The position numbers were made by a program, and so were the translations under genes. Shown piece after piece: positions 42,391-53,330 of a stretch of 64,000 bases of DNA; positions within the stretch are counted from its first letter, which is position 1; each line of letters begins with the position of its first letter. Source of the stretch: Tridacna crocea (Eukaryota; Mollusca; Bivalvia; Cardiida; Cardiidae); NCBI GenBank assembly GCA_943736015.1, contig OX031065.1, positions 21,652,427-21,716,426 of the forward strand, read 5' to 3'. Below the pieces are notes generated by a model that was not told the DNA's origin, did no database searches, and was given only the letters and a program-made list of their open reading frames with translations.

Positions 42391-44439
42391 ACATATTTTA
42401 CTACCATTATTGGAACATAATTATATTTGACGAACAACCACAAAAATGCTTGGCAAATGGTCTGGCCACAAGTTCTAACAACTTACATTCGGTCATTCCC
42501 TTATGGTTTCTTACACGGGGTAATACCTTCTAGGTAGTGGGTATATACAGTCATACATACAAAAAATAGTTTTAGAGGTGAAGAAGGTATTGATTGATAT
42601 TCTGGTCATGAGACACTTTTTACGACATGGTGTCTAATGAAAAGTATAGAAAAAAATTAAAATGCCAACAGCCTGGTGTCAAAGTAGACGCACTGTTCCT
42701 CGGGCACACCAGCTCTGAAGGTCGAATGAAAATATATGAGTGCAGCTAGACATTATTTAAACATATTTGACTTTTTTGTATAAAGTTGCTCTAAATACAA
42801 AAGAGTTATCTTCGAGATTAAAAGTCTTCGATTAAAAAAGTAACATATTTTCATTTAAAGATTGAAGTCGTAGTAATTGATGGAAAAGTTTGATTCTGGC
42901 AGCAATGTAAAGAGGGCAATAAATATTAAAAATTTTGAAAGTACCAGTTTATTCTGCGAAATATTGATGGCAGAAACTCCAGGAAAACATGGATAAAAGC
43001 GGCGCTGGCTGCCAAGATTTATCTAAAGCAAATTTAAATCGCCGTTAATCTAACAAATATTGTTTTTATGGTTCTATAGTGTTTATCTGTGTCTTCAGAC
43101 AGTATTTTTCGTCCTTTCTTAAATAATTATAAAGTGGTTACCCATTATATGCTTTCATGGAGTTTCTCTTAGAAGTACCTTGTAGAATTTTTTTTTTTCC
43201 ATGCAACTTGCTGCCTTTCAAAATAACAGTCATTAACGAAAAAGATCAGCTTTTTGAGAAAAAAAAAAAGAAAAAGGGAATTCTAGAGCAATGGCCATCG
43301 TCACTCCTTGGAAAGAGTTTGACTGACCGGGTGATTCGAAACAGTAACCCCTATACGCCGACCCCTCCCCCCCTCCCAAATATTAATCATTGTATGTTAC
43401 TACTGGGCCACCGGGCTAGACACAAACAGACAAAATAAATACTGATCTCAAAGTGTAAAGAAAAAACGTAGGTTTGTTAATGAAGCCATTCAAGATGGTA
43501 GGCAGCCCTATCATGTGACTTTTTTACAAACACAACTGACAAGTGTTCTCAGTAAATATCTACCAGTTGTTCATAAACGCTTAACCATCTCAACGCTGCA
43601 CATAACGTTGTCTGCGCATGCCATATTCTTCGAAGATTCTACTTGCCTTATCTGACGCATCCTCTCCCGATATTGGGGGAATTGTAGTAATACGCGCTTT
43701 AAAGTAGCAATGGAGAAAATGGCTTTTATCCATGTACGTTTGAGTAAAAAATCAAGCCTGTTTTAGCTCCAGATTTCTCTAAACTGCTTATCATAGCTGA
43801 ATGAATCGAACCAGGTAGCGTTTTATGGAGTAAACGTTTATCTTAATTTGAAATCCAAAGTAACGGTTGTCGTGCAGAAAAGTAGTCCGTATCTGTACCC
43901 ACGAAATCCAAATTAGATAGATGAGAATTTGTTGAATGCCAGGGTCCCTGAATGCCATCCAGCGGGAGATAATGCTGTACGTAATTACAAAGGCTTTTTC
44001 GGACTCTCTTGTCAATAGTTGGAAAACCCAATAATTTCTCTTTTTTCACCGAAAAAAAATCTGCAGATGGAACAGTGTAAATGAAAAGATTAGTTTGTAC
44101 ATTATTTACGGTCTGATCTTGATATATGTCGACCATAAATAGGTATATATATCAGGTACTGTTAACAGACAACTACCGAAATGTCTCGGACAGTCTTGTT
44201 CAGTCTGAAACTGGAATATTTACAACGATTAGTAAATGATACGGATAGAGGTTTTTTTTTTCTTTTTTGAGTTAGAACTGCAGGCTACTTCTACCGCAAG
44301 TGGTGCTGAAGAAAATCGAGCTTTAGTCCACATAGTAGAAACTCGAAGCCCTAACTATTTAGACTTCCTTATAGTGCAAGTTCATTTTCTCGTTTGATGG
44401 AGGTTATAATCCAATTTTTGCCATTTCAAAGTTATTTGT
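42391..44439. other. Unassigned 2 kb stretch
   Basis: No family recognised with confidence. Around 43310-43420 the phrases ACCGGGTGATTCGAAACAGT and GGGCCACCGGGCTAGAC may be a worn minus-strand tRNA-like head. Open frames on the minus strand near 43.8-44.1 kb (up to 97 codons) show no domain. Confidence 0.35.
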
Positions 44440-44560
44440 CTAGGAAAATATATCACCTTATAGCACCATGTTGATCCAAGATCAGACTGCACGTTCTCTG
44501 CAGTCTGATTTTGGTCTACACAGTTTGCAAAAGATCTTTGATTCGCGACCTAAGGGTTAA
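44440..44560 (-). mobile_element. Family C MITE, copy 10
   Basis: Arms CAAGATCAGACTGCACGTTC / CTGCAGTCTGATTTTGGTCT; the right end is CGCGACCTAAGGGTTAA, a clean inverse of the family start. Confidence 0.78.
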
Positions 44561-44670
44561 AACATTCAACTAATGGCCAGGGAAACTACCAACTTATACT
44601 CATAAGTCTCTTTCCTGGGTACATTCGTAGTACAAGTACCCAAACACGTCTAGCATTTATTTCTTTTAAA

Positions 44671-44788
44671 CAATATTTTATACTCTTCCAAGAACTCAAT
44701 TTCAGGTGTGGAGTCACATTTAATTTCTCGTCTGCAAATACTTTCCAATGTGGACAAGTCTAAAATTGTGTCGTTTGGCAAGGAGTTT
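44671..44788 (-). mobile_element. Family A right-half fragment
   Basis: ATACTCTTCCAAGAACTCAA, TCGTCTGCAAATACTTTCCA and GTGTCGTTTGGCAAGGAGTT. The stem and left half are absent. Confidence 0.65.
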
Positions 44789-44869
44789 ACAGAAAAACCG
44801 CGTCTGTGTTCAATAAATCAGTTCACCTATTACGATATATCTTCTCCACACGACGTGGTTTGATTTCTG

Positions 44870-45140
44870 ATCAGGGTTTTCGGCTACAGTACATTACATT
44901 GCACCTGCTGTAGATTGACGGCGGGGAGAAATCTCTTCCACACGAATTGCCACAATAAACAATTTCTCATTTACGTTCTAAATTGGCCGATTAATACATA
45001 TTTCTGCTCCAGCTTGTCACCGACAGGAATAACGCGGAAGATAACTTATGTTCACCGGAAATCGGGCGAGTTAAATTATCTTTCAACATGAATTATCCAC
45101 CAGCTAATTATTTCAACGCCTAATGTTTTAAAACAGCGCC
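44870..45140. other. Unique-looking block with clustered factor-binding motifs
   Basis: Less AT-biased than its surroundings and free of repeat families. It holds an E box (CACCTG), a Sox-type site (AAACAATTT) and two TAATTA-like sites (CTAATTA near 45113). This could be a conserved regulatory element, but motif content of this kind is weak evidence. Confidence 0.2.
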
Positions 45141-45212
45141 CTCCCCCCTTTTTGTACCGGCTGAAAGTCGAGTCCACCAAAACTAAAATGATGAATAAAT
45201 TGCAAAGGCATG

Positions 45213-45300
45213 AGTTAACAAGCTCAGACTGCACTTTCTGTGCAATCATGATCTCTGCCAGTCTCTAAAGGCCGAGTTTTCGCCTAGTGCCTGAAAGATG
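45213..45300. mobile_element. Family C scrap
   Basis: GAGTTAACAAGCTCAGACTG and CACTTTCTGTGCAATCATGA are all that remains. Confidence 0.4.
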
Positions 45301-45487
45301 TTTGACCCTTTTGGGTTTTCTTGTAGACTGGAATAGAACAAGTGTAAGTCATTTTATTGTTACGTACTCTTTTCGAATGAAGTTTTTCTAATCTTGTAGG
45401 CTTGAAAAAACAAAGGGACCGTACAGAGTTAAAATCAGGCATCATGTTCTATGCAATATCATCTTTTTCAATATCGTCTCTTGCCTT

Positions 45488-45715
45488 TTAACTCATTACA
45501 AAACGACTAAATTATAGGTTGGTTCGAATCGAAAGCGTTCGCAGGCGACAAAATAAAAGTGACTGAAAATGTGAAATTTCTTTTGTGAAGGGTAGAAAAT
45601 ATTGTGGGAAAAGGAGAAAATGCTGGTTACCAGCATTTTCTCCTTTTCCCACAATGTTTTCAAAAGACGTCTATCACAGGGTCTTCAAAATAGGAATTGT
45701 GTGGTAATGGGTTAA
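45488..45715 (+). mobile_element. Family A MITE, copy 23 (complete)
   Basis: TTAACTCATTACAAAACGAC to GTGTGGTAATGGGTTAA. The stem GTGGGAAAAGGAGAAAATGC / GCATTTTCTCCTTTTCCCAC is perfect. Confidence 0.92.
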
Positions 45716-45829
45716 TCGTCAAGTAGTTCTCTTTATGTTTCTTTGGTACGAATTTTTCGCCCATGGCTATTTTGGCGCGATACCTCCTCACTTATTCGTT
45801 TTTATTTACTACGCTTCAATAATCCTAGA

Positions 45830-45935
45830 TTGGGGCTTTGTAGTGCCTTGCTCATGGACACATCTAAACGATCAACTCCGCAGACTGGAATTGAACCAGA
45901 GTTTCCTGAATTCATTACCAACGTTATTTCTTTAC
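45830..45935 (-). mobile_element. SINE-like repeat with AGTGCCTTGCTCATGGACAC
   Basis: GTAGTGCCTTGCTCATGGAC followed by CCGCAGACTGGAATTGAACC (inverse B box) and TCATTACCAACG. Same arrangement as 41525-41690. Confidence 0.55.
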
Positions 45936-46384
45936 CGGAGCCGGGTTTGCTTTCCACAATAATTATGATTAATAGGGTTAGATAAAGAACACAGCAGGAC
46001 AGTCAAAACTCGTCTGTGGACCATCTAATAACATTTCAATGTGCAAAAGCACTTGACAAAACGCACTTTTGTAGAAAGAAAAACAGGGGAAAAAAGAAGT
46101 ACAATTCACGTTGTGCTTAAGTATATGATAAAACACAAGTTAAGTAAAGCCAAAGCGTTGTCAAATGTCTAGTGCATGCTGTGCACCAGTGTTTGATAAA
46201 ACTTTCTTTTGTAAAACATAAATTGAAACTTAAAATATCATACTCAGACTTCAAAAGTAACGTTATTTGAATAAAAAAAGAACACGTATTTTTTTAAAAG
46301 GAGAAAATGTCAGTATCAACAAACAGGAAATTGGTGGTTTTACCCCCACAAAAAAGAAAAAACGAGTCTTGCGTTGTAGAAAAG

Positions 46385-46630
46385 ATATTTAATGCATTTT
46401 CAAAAAATATCGATTCAGGTCAGACTGCACAATCTGCGCAGGCTGACCTTGATATATACTTTTTTGCCTCTGGTGTTTTTTTTTTTCATATTCAAGGACG
46501 ATTCTAACACAAAATTAAGCTGGTTGTTTAGACAAAACGGATTTTATAGATCCATAATTATGTGATGACCTGCCTGGTACAATTTATCACAGAGATGCTT
46601 TGTACCCCTTTTGTCAAAGCATGGCTCATA
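46385..46630 (+). mobile_element. Family D-prime MITE, copy 6
   Basis: Hairpin remnant TCGATTCAGGTCAGACTGC / GCGCAGGCTGACCTTGAT, body GATGACCTGCCTGGTACAAT and CAGAGATGCTTTG, end CCCCTTTTGTCAAAGCATGG. Confidence 0.68.
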
Positions 46631-46759
46631 AATAATTTCGATTCAATACGCTCTGATATTAAATTGCATCATTTGACACAGGAAGATCATAATCATATCA
46701 TACAACTTCTTTTTTATTCATATATAAAAAGGAAGAGTCATAGGTAGAAACGACATATA

Positions 46760-46962
46760 TTAGACTCTTTCAAACTGAAAGAGTTTGCAGACGACAATTT
46801 TAACTTTTATAACAATGGCAGAAAATTATCCGAATGGGCAGAAAACACTGTGGGAAAAGAAGAATTTGCTCGTTACGAGCAATTTCTCCTTTTCCCACAG
46901 TGTTTTCAAAAAACTTGTACTGCATACATGTAAAAGCAAGGGTTTGTTTGGGAAAGGTTTAA
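46760..46962 (+). mobile_element. Family A MITE, copy 24 (B-type loop, left end lost)
   Basis: AAACTGAAAGAGTTTGCAGA replaces the normal left end. Stem GTGGGAAAAGAAGAATTTGC / GCAATTTCTCCTTTTCCCAC around TCGTTACGA. Ends TTTGGGAAAGGTTTAA. Confidence 0.8.
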
Positions 46963-47152
46963 ATGTAACTAGCAGACGGCGGAACCATGTTTTACGTTTC
47001 TGTGGAATAGTTCTTTCAAAAACATGTTGAACAAAACCAATACATTACAGTACAATACAATGCAATATCTCTATTTAAGTATTTAGGCCTGTAGCCCATA
47101 TACAGTAACTTATCATATAAATTATTTACGACTAACAAGTAACAAGGACTTT

Positions 47153-47280
47153 TTCTTTTCTAACAGTGTTGTCAGTCCTTTGAAAGTTCAATCCTATCAT
47201 TTGGTTCCACATTGACGGTCGCCTGCAAAATTCTTTTGATTAGGGCAAATCTACAATTTTATCGTCTGGTTAAGTGTTAA
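47153..47280 (-). mobile_element. Family A right-half fragment sharing TTAA with C
   Basis: CAGTGTTGTCAGTCCTTTGA, GTCGCCTGCAAAATTCTTTT and TCGTCTGGTTAAGTGTTAA. Its final TTAA (47277-47280) is also the first TTAA of the next element. Confidence 0.65.
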
Positions 47281-47400
47281 CACTTCGGCCGTCTAGCGCG
47301 ACTTAGAAAGCTTATACGGACAGGGTAGATCAAGATCAGACTGCATGGAAGCTGCAGTCTGATCTTGGATCTAGGCTGTCGGATAATTAGATTTTTTTTC
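47277..47400 (+). mobile_element. Family C MITE, copy 12
   Basis: TTAACACTTCGGCCGTCTAG, CGCGACTTAG, and arms GATCAGACTGCATGGAAGC / GCTGCAGTCTGATCTTGGAT. The tail after the hairpin is short. Confidence 0.72.
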
Positions 47401-47419
47401 CAAAAGAAACGTTTAACAC

Positions 47420-47525
47420 ACACGGCTGCTGTGCGCTACACATTGACCTTTGGCAGAGGGTGTAGATTAAGATCAGACTGCACAGAACGTGCAGTCTGAT
47501 CTTGGTGCTACACTATCCGACAATG
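47420..47525 (+). mobile_element. Family C MITE, copy 13
   Basis: GGCTGCTGTGCGCTACACAT, TTGACCTTTGGCAGAGGGTG, arms GATCAGACTGCACAGAACGT / GTGCAGTCTGATCTTGGTGC. Same orientation as its neighbour 40 bp to the left. Confidence 0.75.
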
Positions 47526-47549
47526 ACAAACTTCAACCGAAAGAAGCTT

Positions 47550-47768
47550 TTAACTCTTTACCAGTTTTGTAGCCCTTGAAGAAAAATCCTTTTGAAAACA
47601 TTGTGGGAAAAGGAGAAAATGCTGGTAACCAGCATTTTCTCCTCTTCTCACAATGTTTTCAACCCTTTCCAAATCAAATTTCAATTCTTTTATTCAGATT
47701 TATTTTGTCGTCTGCAAATGCTTTCAATTTGGACTAGTCCAAAATTTTGTCGTCTGGTAAAGAGTTAA
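47550..47768 (-). mobile_element. Family A MITE, copy 26 (complete)
   Basis: TTAACTCTTTACCAGTTTTG to TCGTCTGGTAAAGAGTTAA, stem GTGGGAAAAGGAGAAAATGC / GCATTTTCTCCTCTTCTCAC, loop GGTAACC. Confidence 0.88.
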
Positions 47769-48149
47769 GGATTAAAGCCAGCAGAATGTAAAACCTTTAT
47801 TGCCGTGGGGAGCGGAAGCCATGATAAGCAAAAAATGGCTTGTGAAATGTAATTTAGCGTTTCTGACAATCTCGGCGCAGACGTTTAAGCGTGGCAATCA
47901 AAGATCTATCTAAAAAGAAACACCTTTTATCGTATTCCCTTTCACATAAGACAAGGGTTATAACGCAGGTGTTCTTTAACTTTCAACAGCTTAAACATCT
48001 TCATTTCTTTAATTACTCGCAGATCGGACATTTCTAAGAATCGTTTCAAGCTTTTCAATACGTCAGTCTACTAACGATGCTTCCATACTCCCCTATCATG
48101 TACAGTTCAGGGTATTAACAAGTTTACTGGTAACTTATTATCTATACAA

Positions 48150-48300
48150 ATCGGCTGTAGCCTGGTTTGGTAGCTCTTCCCTGCGATTTTTCGCCTCTCA
48201 CCTCTGATAAATGTAAGAAAGGTAGTCATTGGCTTGGACGAAAGTTGTATCACTACCGGTGTGAGAAAGCAAGTGAATATGCTAAGGTGCACCGATCTCC
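48150..48300 (+). mobile_element. SINE body related to 37991-38190
   Basis: GCCTCTCACCTCTGATAAAT, GACGAAAGTTGTATCACTAC and GAGAAAGCAAGTGAATATGC follow the same order as the body of the 38 kb SINE. The head (GGCTGTAGCCTGGTTTGGTA) is worn. Confidence 0.55.
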
Positions 48301-49600
48301 ATGATAATGACCTAAGCTGTTAAAACAGCGGTTTCATGAAAAAGAAACAAAATATTTAACTGATCCGTTACATCAGTCGTTAACTGACCGGGCTTCAATC
48401 CAGGAGGTTGCTGGTTCCGATCATATGGGTCCGTAGTTTGATTCCTGGCACCCATAGACTATATATTATAAAGAAGGGATTTAACTGTACTAGGGCCGTT
48501 ACATGCCCCGATTACAAAAAAAAACATTCACACACACTCATATCTTTTCTGCCCCTGTAGTTATTTTCCTAATTTTTTCGACAACTGAGAGCTAAAACAT
48601 TTTTCTACCAGAAAAACACAACTGTCTGTACATTCGCTCGAACTTGTAAACTTACTCAAAAATATGGGCCATCGACAGTCGTTCGTATATATATCCGTTT
48701 TCAAGATGTAAAATGCACTTTAGATCCTATGAAACACAGCATTAGCGGTACACACTCTTGAAACATTTTTTTCAAAATAGTACTGACATATAGTCTTTAT
48801 CTTTGATAACGACGAAACGCCTCAGAATTCTTTGAATTTGTGATTAAGGAGCAAATTTCGAACAGCTGCAGCCATCTTCTGTCATGTGGCACTGTTTAAA
48901 CGAGAAATTTAATTGGTTGATATGTACTTACAGGTCGTGCATTCAACCAATGAAATTTGTTGATGTTTGTTAAAGTATATAACGGAATATCAAAATTGAC
49001 GTCAACTCATACCCTTGACGCTATTCTATGGAAAAACATTTTGAAACAAAAATCTATTTCCTTGTTTCTTCAGCGTGTACGAAATGAGTTACTTGATTGT
49101 CATGATGTAAATTGAGGATTCATGTCATTAGTGAACAACAAATTTCAATATCTAATTTTACTTGTGGCTTGGAAAATTCAAGTTCGTTTCCTCTCGCTGG
49201 AATTTGGATCTAACATGAAAAACATGAAAACACTTTTCCTCTTTTTCATCTGCGATGTAAATGTGACTTTGCCTGAGTTACAACTGTAAATGATTGCCTT
49301 ACTTGTAAAGACTAAACCTAGCGGAAGTGAATTAAATGTTTTAGCAGATACACAAGTTTTAAAAACTTCACCACATGTCAGAAAAGATATCGCTTTACGT
49401 GAGTCAAGCTTCACTTTTATATTTATTTGATCTAATCACCTCTCGCAGAAATATTGTTGTATAAAGCACGTTGTGTTATTTAGTTTTAGTTTTATATTGC
49501 ACGGATACGATCCATATTGCGTCTGTTGTTCTTGGGTCTGTCACAAGAATAAGAGCTGTTCATGCTTGTATTACCAAAAGGGTATCAGCAAGTTTGAATT
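48301..49600. other. Unassigned 1.3 kb stretch
   Basis: Around 48375-48450 GGAGGTTGCTGGTTCCGATC and AGTTTGATTCCTGGC may be a worn tRNA-like head. Nothing else was recognised. Confidence 0.35.
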
Positions 49601-49735
49601 CTGATGCACTCACCAACCATTATGAATGGCATGAAATCAATCCTAAGCTTTGAAAGTAGCATAAATTCTGATTGGCTGAACAATTCCGTGTAGCCAATCA
49701 GAAATCGTTTTCTGCTGAAATTAGGAAAAATAATC
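49600..49735. mobile_element. Family E-like decayed copy
   Basis: CAACCATTATGAATGG, TTCTGATTGGCTGAACAATT and GTAGCCAATCAGAAATCG form the E centre with short eroded arms. It lies directly before a fuller copy. Confidence 0.5.
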
Positions 49736-49736
49736 A

Positions 49737-49978
49737 GGGTCTGTATTCATCGACATTCTTACGATTGTTCTTTGTCTTATTCTTGAAGACTGTCTACATT
49801 TGAAATTAACACAAGCTCTAATAAAGCAAATGGTTTAGCCAATCAATCAGAAATTGTGTTTCTTTCAAATGTATGAAAATCTGGAGAATAGGACTAAGAA
49901 TGCTCTTATAAGAATATCGGTTAATAAGGACAGTTGAAGAGTAATTTCACCTAGGAGTAATTACTGAATACGGCCCTC
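49737..49978. mobile_element. Family E MITE, copy 4
   Basis: CAGGGTCTGTATTCATCGAC to TACTGAATACGGCCCTCAG. The right arm contains about 40 extra bases (GTTGAAGAGTAATTTCACC) before its terminus. Confidence 0.65.
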
Positions 49979-51140
49979 AGTGAATCCGCGCCAACAATTG
50001 GTATTTATGTCATAATTTAATGATGTTAAGTTTGAACAAATCAAAACATAAATACTTTACTGCAGAAGCAAAAGTGTACATGGGACATGGTTTGTGGCTG
50101 CAGAGGGAAAGTAAATTACTGATGGGCCAAGAATGATTTCTTGTTTTCTAGATATCTATTGGCGTCGGGTGAAACAAAAGAATGGTGACAAACATGTTAA
50201 ACAAACAAAACTTAGCTATTTAATCTACGATCAGTACTGATCAGAAAGCCAAGCCTGAACATTCGTTCGAATTTGGGGAAAACGTTTTCATTACACGATT
50301 GATATACATTTTAATTATATGTATTGGTACCTAGCCACAATGATCTGAAGAAGAACTTTGGATGATCAGACTGCGGCCGCTTGTTTTGAATGTCAGCATG
50401 ATGATTGATCATAATAGCTGGTCTAAAACAGATTACGCTCTACCTGGTTAAATTATGGACCAATCAAGTCGCAAACAGCTGTGTCAAAGAAGAAACAATG
50501 GTTCTTTTTCTGGCAAAGTTGTGACGCTTTCGACCAGAAATGCACGATTTTACTTTTAAAACCTTGTGGTGAAAAATGCACCGCACTCTTTCCATTATTT
50601 TTACTGACATTTTCAGCATTGTGATGACAAAATAAGTTGTCTTAACGAACAGAGTGAATTTAACGGATAAGTATTTGAGGTACACAGGATTTGCAATCTG
50701 GTCTTGGATCTAATTTCTACATTGTTGTGCCACGCCCTCCGGACAAAAACTGCCTCCACTCAGGAAAAGTTCAGTTCTCTTTCTGACAGAAAGTGCTTAG
50801 TTAGTTTATAGAGCGGTCTTACAGTTTGAATAAAATACTACTTGTTTGTGCGTGTGTTTCTTAGTCTATTCGCTGTTTAACGCAGTTTGAAACATTTTAT
50901 CAGTTCTTTCTAGGTAGTAAGATCACCTGTCCATGCTTTCATGAATTTTCTTTTACCTGAATTTTGTGCAACATTCTTCCCACGCTATATCGTTGGAATA
51001 GTGTGTAGCTTGAATAAATGAACACAAGTTAAACGAGTACAATCATCTGTAGATATAACATCTGCTTGAAAAAAAATCAGAATATAATTTTGCTTTGTCA
51101 CTGATAGAAGTTGATTGTTTCTCAGATGACAGCGGAAGGA
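49979..51140. other. Unassigned 1.2 kb stretch
   Basis: Only a scrap of a C-type arm (CAATCTGGTCTTGGATCTAA near 50693) was recognised. Confidence 0.35.
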
Positions 51141-51375
51141 TTAACCCTAGATAAAAGACGACAAAATTCCAGACATTTTTAAATTGAAAGCATATGCATA
51201 CAACAATTTAAAGATGGATTAAACGACAGAATTTATCTTTTAAGTAGTGGAAAACATTTTGGGAAAAGGAAAAAAATGCAACCAGCATTTTTTTTTTCCT
51301 CTTTCCACAATAGTTTCAAAAGCTGTCTTTCATTAGGGTCGTCAGAACACGGGACGTAGCGGTAAAAGGTTTGAA
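51141..51375 (+). mobile_element. Family A MITE, decayed copy 27
   Basis: TTAACCCTAGATAAAAGACG opens it. TTGAAAGCATATGCATACAA, GTGGAAAACATTTTGGGAAA and GGGTCGTCAGAACACGGGAC mark the family. The loop is reduced to GCAACCAGC. Confidence 0.7.
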
Positions 51376-51544
51376 AAGTGTTGCTTAAACCACAACTAAC
51401 AACTCTCGTTACCGCAAAGTACTGGCGTGAAAAACGACAACGTCGTGTTAACTGACAATTTATGCTGTCAAAATGATAAGTACGTACTTTTTCATTAAGA
51501 AATAAATGACAAGCTTACTATCTGTTTAGACACATCGACATGCC

Positions 51545-51784
51545 TAAATCTTTACAAAACAATCCAACCCTTCACTAAAGATTCTTGTGGTTCAACAGTC
51601 CTGGAGAAGAAGGCTTAAGAAAATATTGTTGGAAAAATGGGAATATGCGGGTAACCAGCTTTTTATCCCCTAAAAACTGGGTTTTTCATCCTTTCGAAAA
51701 CGAATTATAATGATCTGAGATTATATGTATAGCCGATAAATGCTTTCACTATGGACTAACAAAAAAAATGCTGTCTGGTAATGC
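51545..51784 (-). mobile_element. Family A MITE, decayed copy 28
   Basis: AAATCTTTACAAAACAATCC at the left, GGAAAAATGGGAATATGCGG in the stem, and CGATAAATGCTTTCACTATG and GCTGTCTGGTAATG at the right. Confidence 0.62.
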
Positions 51785-52100
51785 TACCGTAAAACGGTGT
51801 CGAAAAACTTTCCAGCCTCATTGGCGAAAACAGGGGCATTCGCATCAGCGAAATGGTATCAGACTACAAAGAATATGCGGTCTGATTCGGGATATATACA
51901 ATTTACTTGTTTCGTAAGACCAACCAGGTAAGCTTTTCTTTGTCGCTGTGAACAGTCTTTTCGACTGTCCAAAGAGGTGTGTGTCCGGGACAGCATTACA
52001 TAGAAACGTTGTCTACAACCATCGAATACCACTTTTTAGTGTGATACTGCGTTTTCATAGCAGTAGTGAAATATTTATATCCCATAGTACTAATATATAA

Positions 52101-52352
52101 GCCACGCTCTGGTAAATGGGGGATTAATGCATCTCCAGGATGCATGGTACCAAGCAAGACATCACATGGTTATGGATCCTTAAAAGGCAGTTTGTCTAAC
52201 AACCAAGTAAATAATAAGTAGAACGGTCCTGTGACATGCAGAAAATTAACCAAAGGCAAAAACTATCGACCCATGTCAGCCTGCCCAGTCCGCGCAGGCT
52301 GTCATGGTTCGATAGTTTTGTAGATGCATTAAATCCCCTTTTGATATAGAAT
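52101..52352 (-). mobile_element. Family D-prime MITE, copy 7
   Basis: GCCACGCTCTGGTAAATGGG at the left is the inverse of the family end. Hairpin TATCGACCCATGTCAGCCTG / CGCAGGCTGTCATGGTTCGA, then TTTTGTAGATGCATTAAATC. The TTAA in that last motif is where copy 4 received its A insertion. Confidence 0.75.
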
Positions 52353-53209
52353 GACTGATATTATAGTTTGAAGCAATAAACTGCAGATCATATAGGGCAA
52401 CAGCAACAGACAGAGGAGGGCAGTAGGTATCCATTCGCGTTTTAATTTCGATGTTCCAAAAAGTCACAAGAGTAACACTAAATGTATATGATACATTGTG
52501 CCAACAACGTATTCATTATTGTTAGTAGGTATTGACAGCTGATCACGCACCAAGCTGATAAGTTTCGTGTATTTGGTACTCTTGTCTGACCATCACTAAA
52601 CATCCTCTGTTTAATTATTCAAGTGTACAACGGATAGTCATGTCGGCGAATCTCTCATGATTATTCGCTGATAAAAATCTACGCATGGAATTTGTATTGC
52701 TAGTTTCCCTGTCGTACTAATTAATTTACCCACTAAATATTCATGGGGATCTTCCTTCAATCTGTTTAACACGACATATACCACTCATTCTGATTGCGAG
52801 TTTGTACATTACCTTATACAGCACATCCTTTTTCATCTTGTACCATTGAGGAGCATCCTGGAAAAGGTTCGTTTTTCAGAGTCTTCGTTTCACACATCGT
52901 CGGTTTACTTCAAAAACCTCGAAACTATAGCTCGTTTCAAGCGTTATGAAGTAAAGCGACTATATGCCAAGCAAGTCGTCGCCTACTATGTATCCATTTG
53001 GACTAAATTCCGACCGAAATAGGAGGTAATATTGTGCTTTAACGTCCAGAAAATTTGACAATAGCTAAAAGTTTCGACCCAAAACATTCTGATTTGTTAT
53101 TGGAACAGAAAAATGTAATCTTTACTTTTGATAGCATTGTAGTCACATCATTGCATACATACGATCACCAATTGGCGTTCCTTGGATTTGACTAATACAA
53201 GACCGAAGT
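52353..53209. other. Unassigned stretch
   Basis: No repeat family except that about 50 bp near 52895-52945 resemble the inverse of 17957-18008 (AAAACCTCGAAACTA). Confidence 0.35.
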
Positions 53210-53330
53210 GCTGCAGTGACATTCCGTGTAGACAGTTCCAGGTGACCAGCGGATTCTGCTAGAATCTGCCAAAAACTGTCAGATATCAAATCCACGGCCT
53301 CTGCTACTGAGCCAAAGGAACCATGTCAGG
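53210..53330 (-). mobile_element. Possible worn tRNA-derived SINE
   Basis: On the minus strand TTGGCTCAGTAGCAGAGGCC is an A-box type motif and GTGGATTTGATATCTGAC a poor B box. Confidence 0.4.

Noticed and set aside
43843-44136. 97-codon minus-strand frame
   Set aside because: No recognisable domain, no neighbouring exons or splice pattern; length is within chance for this much sequence.
17957-52945. About 50 bp of inverse similarity between 17957-18008 and 52895-52945 (AAAACCTCGAAACTA core)
   Set aside because: Too short and isolated to define an element; perhaps a SINE remnant, since 59130 has a weaker match.
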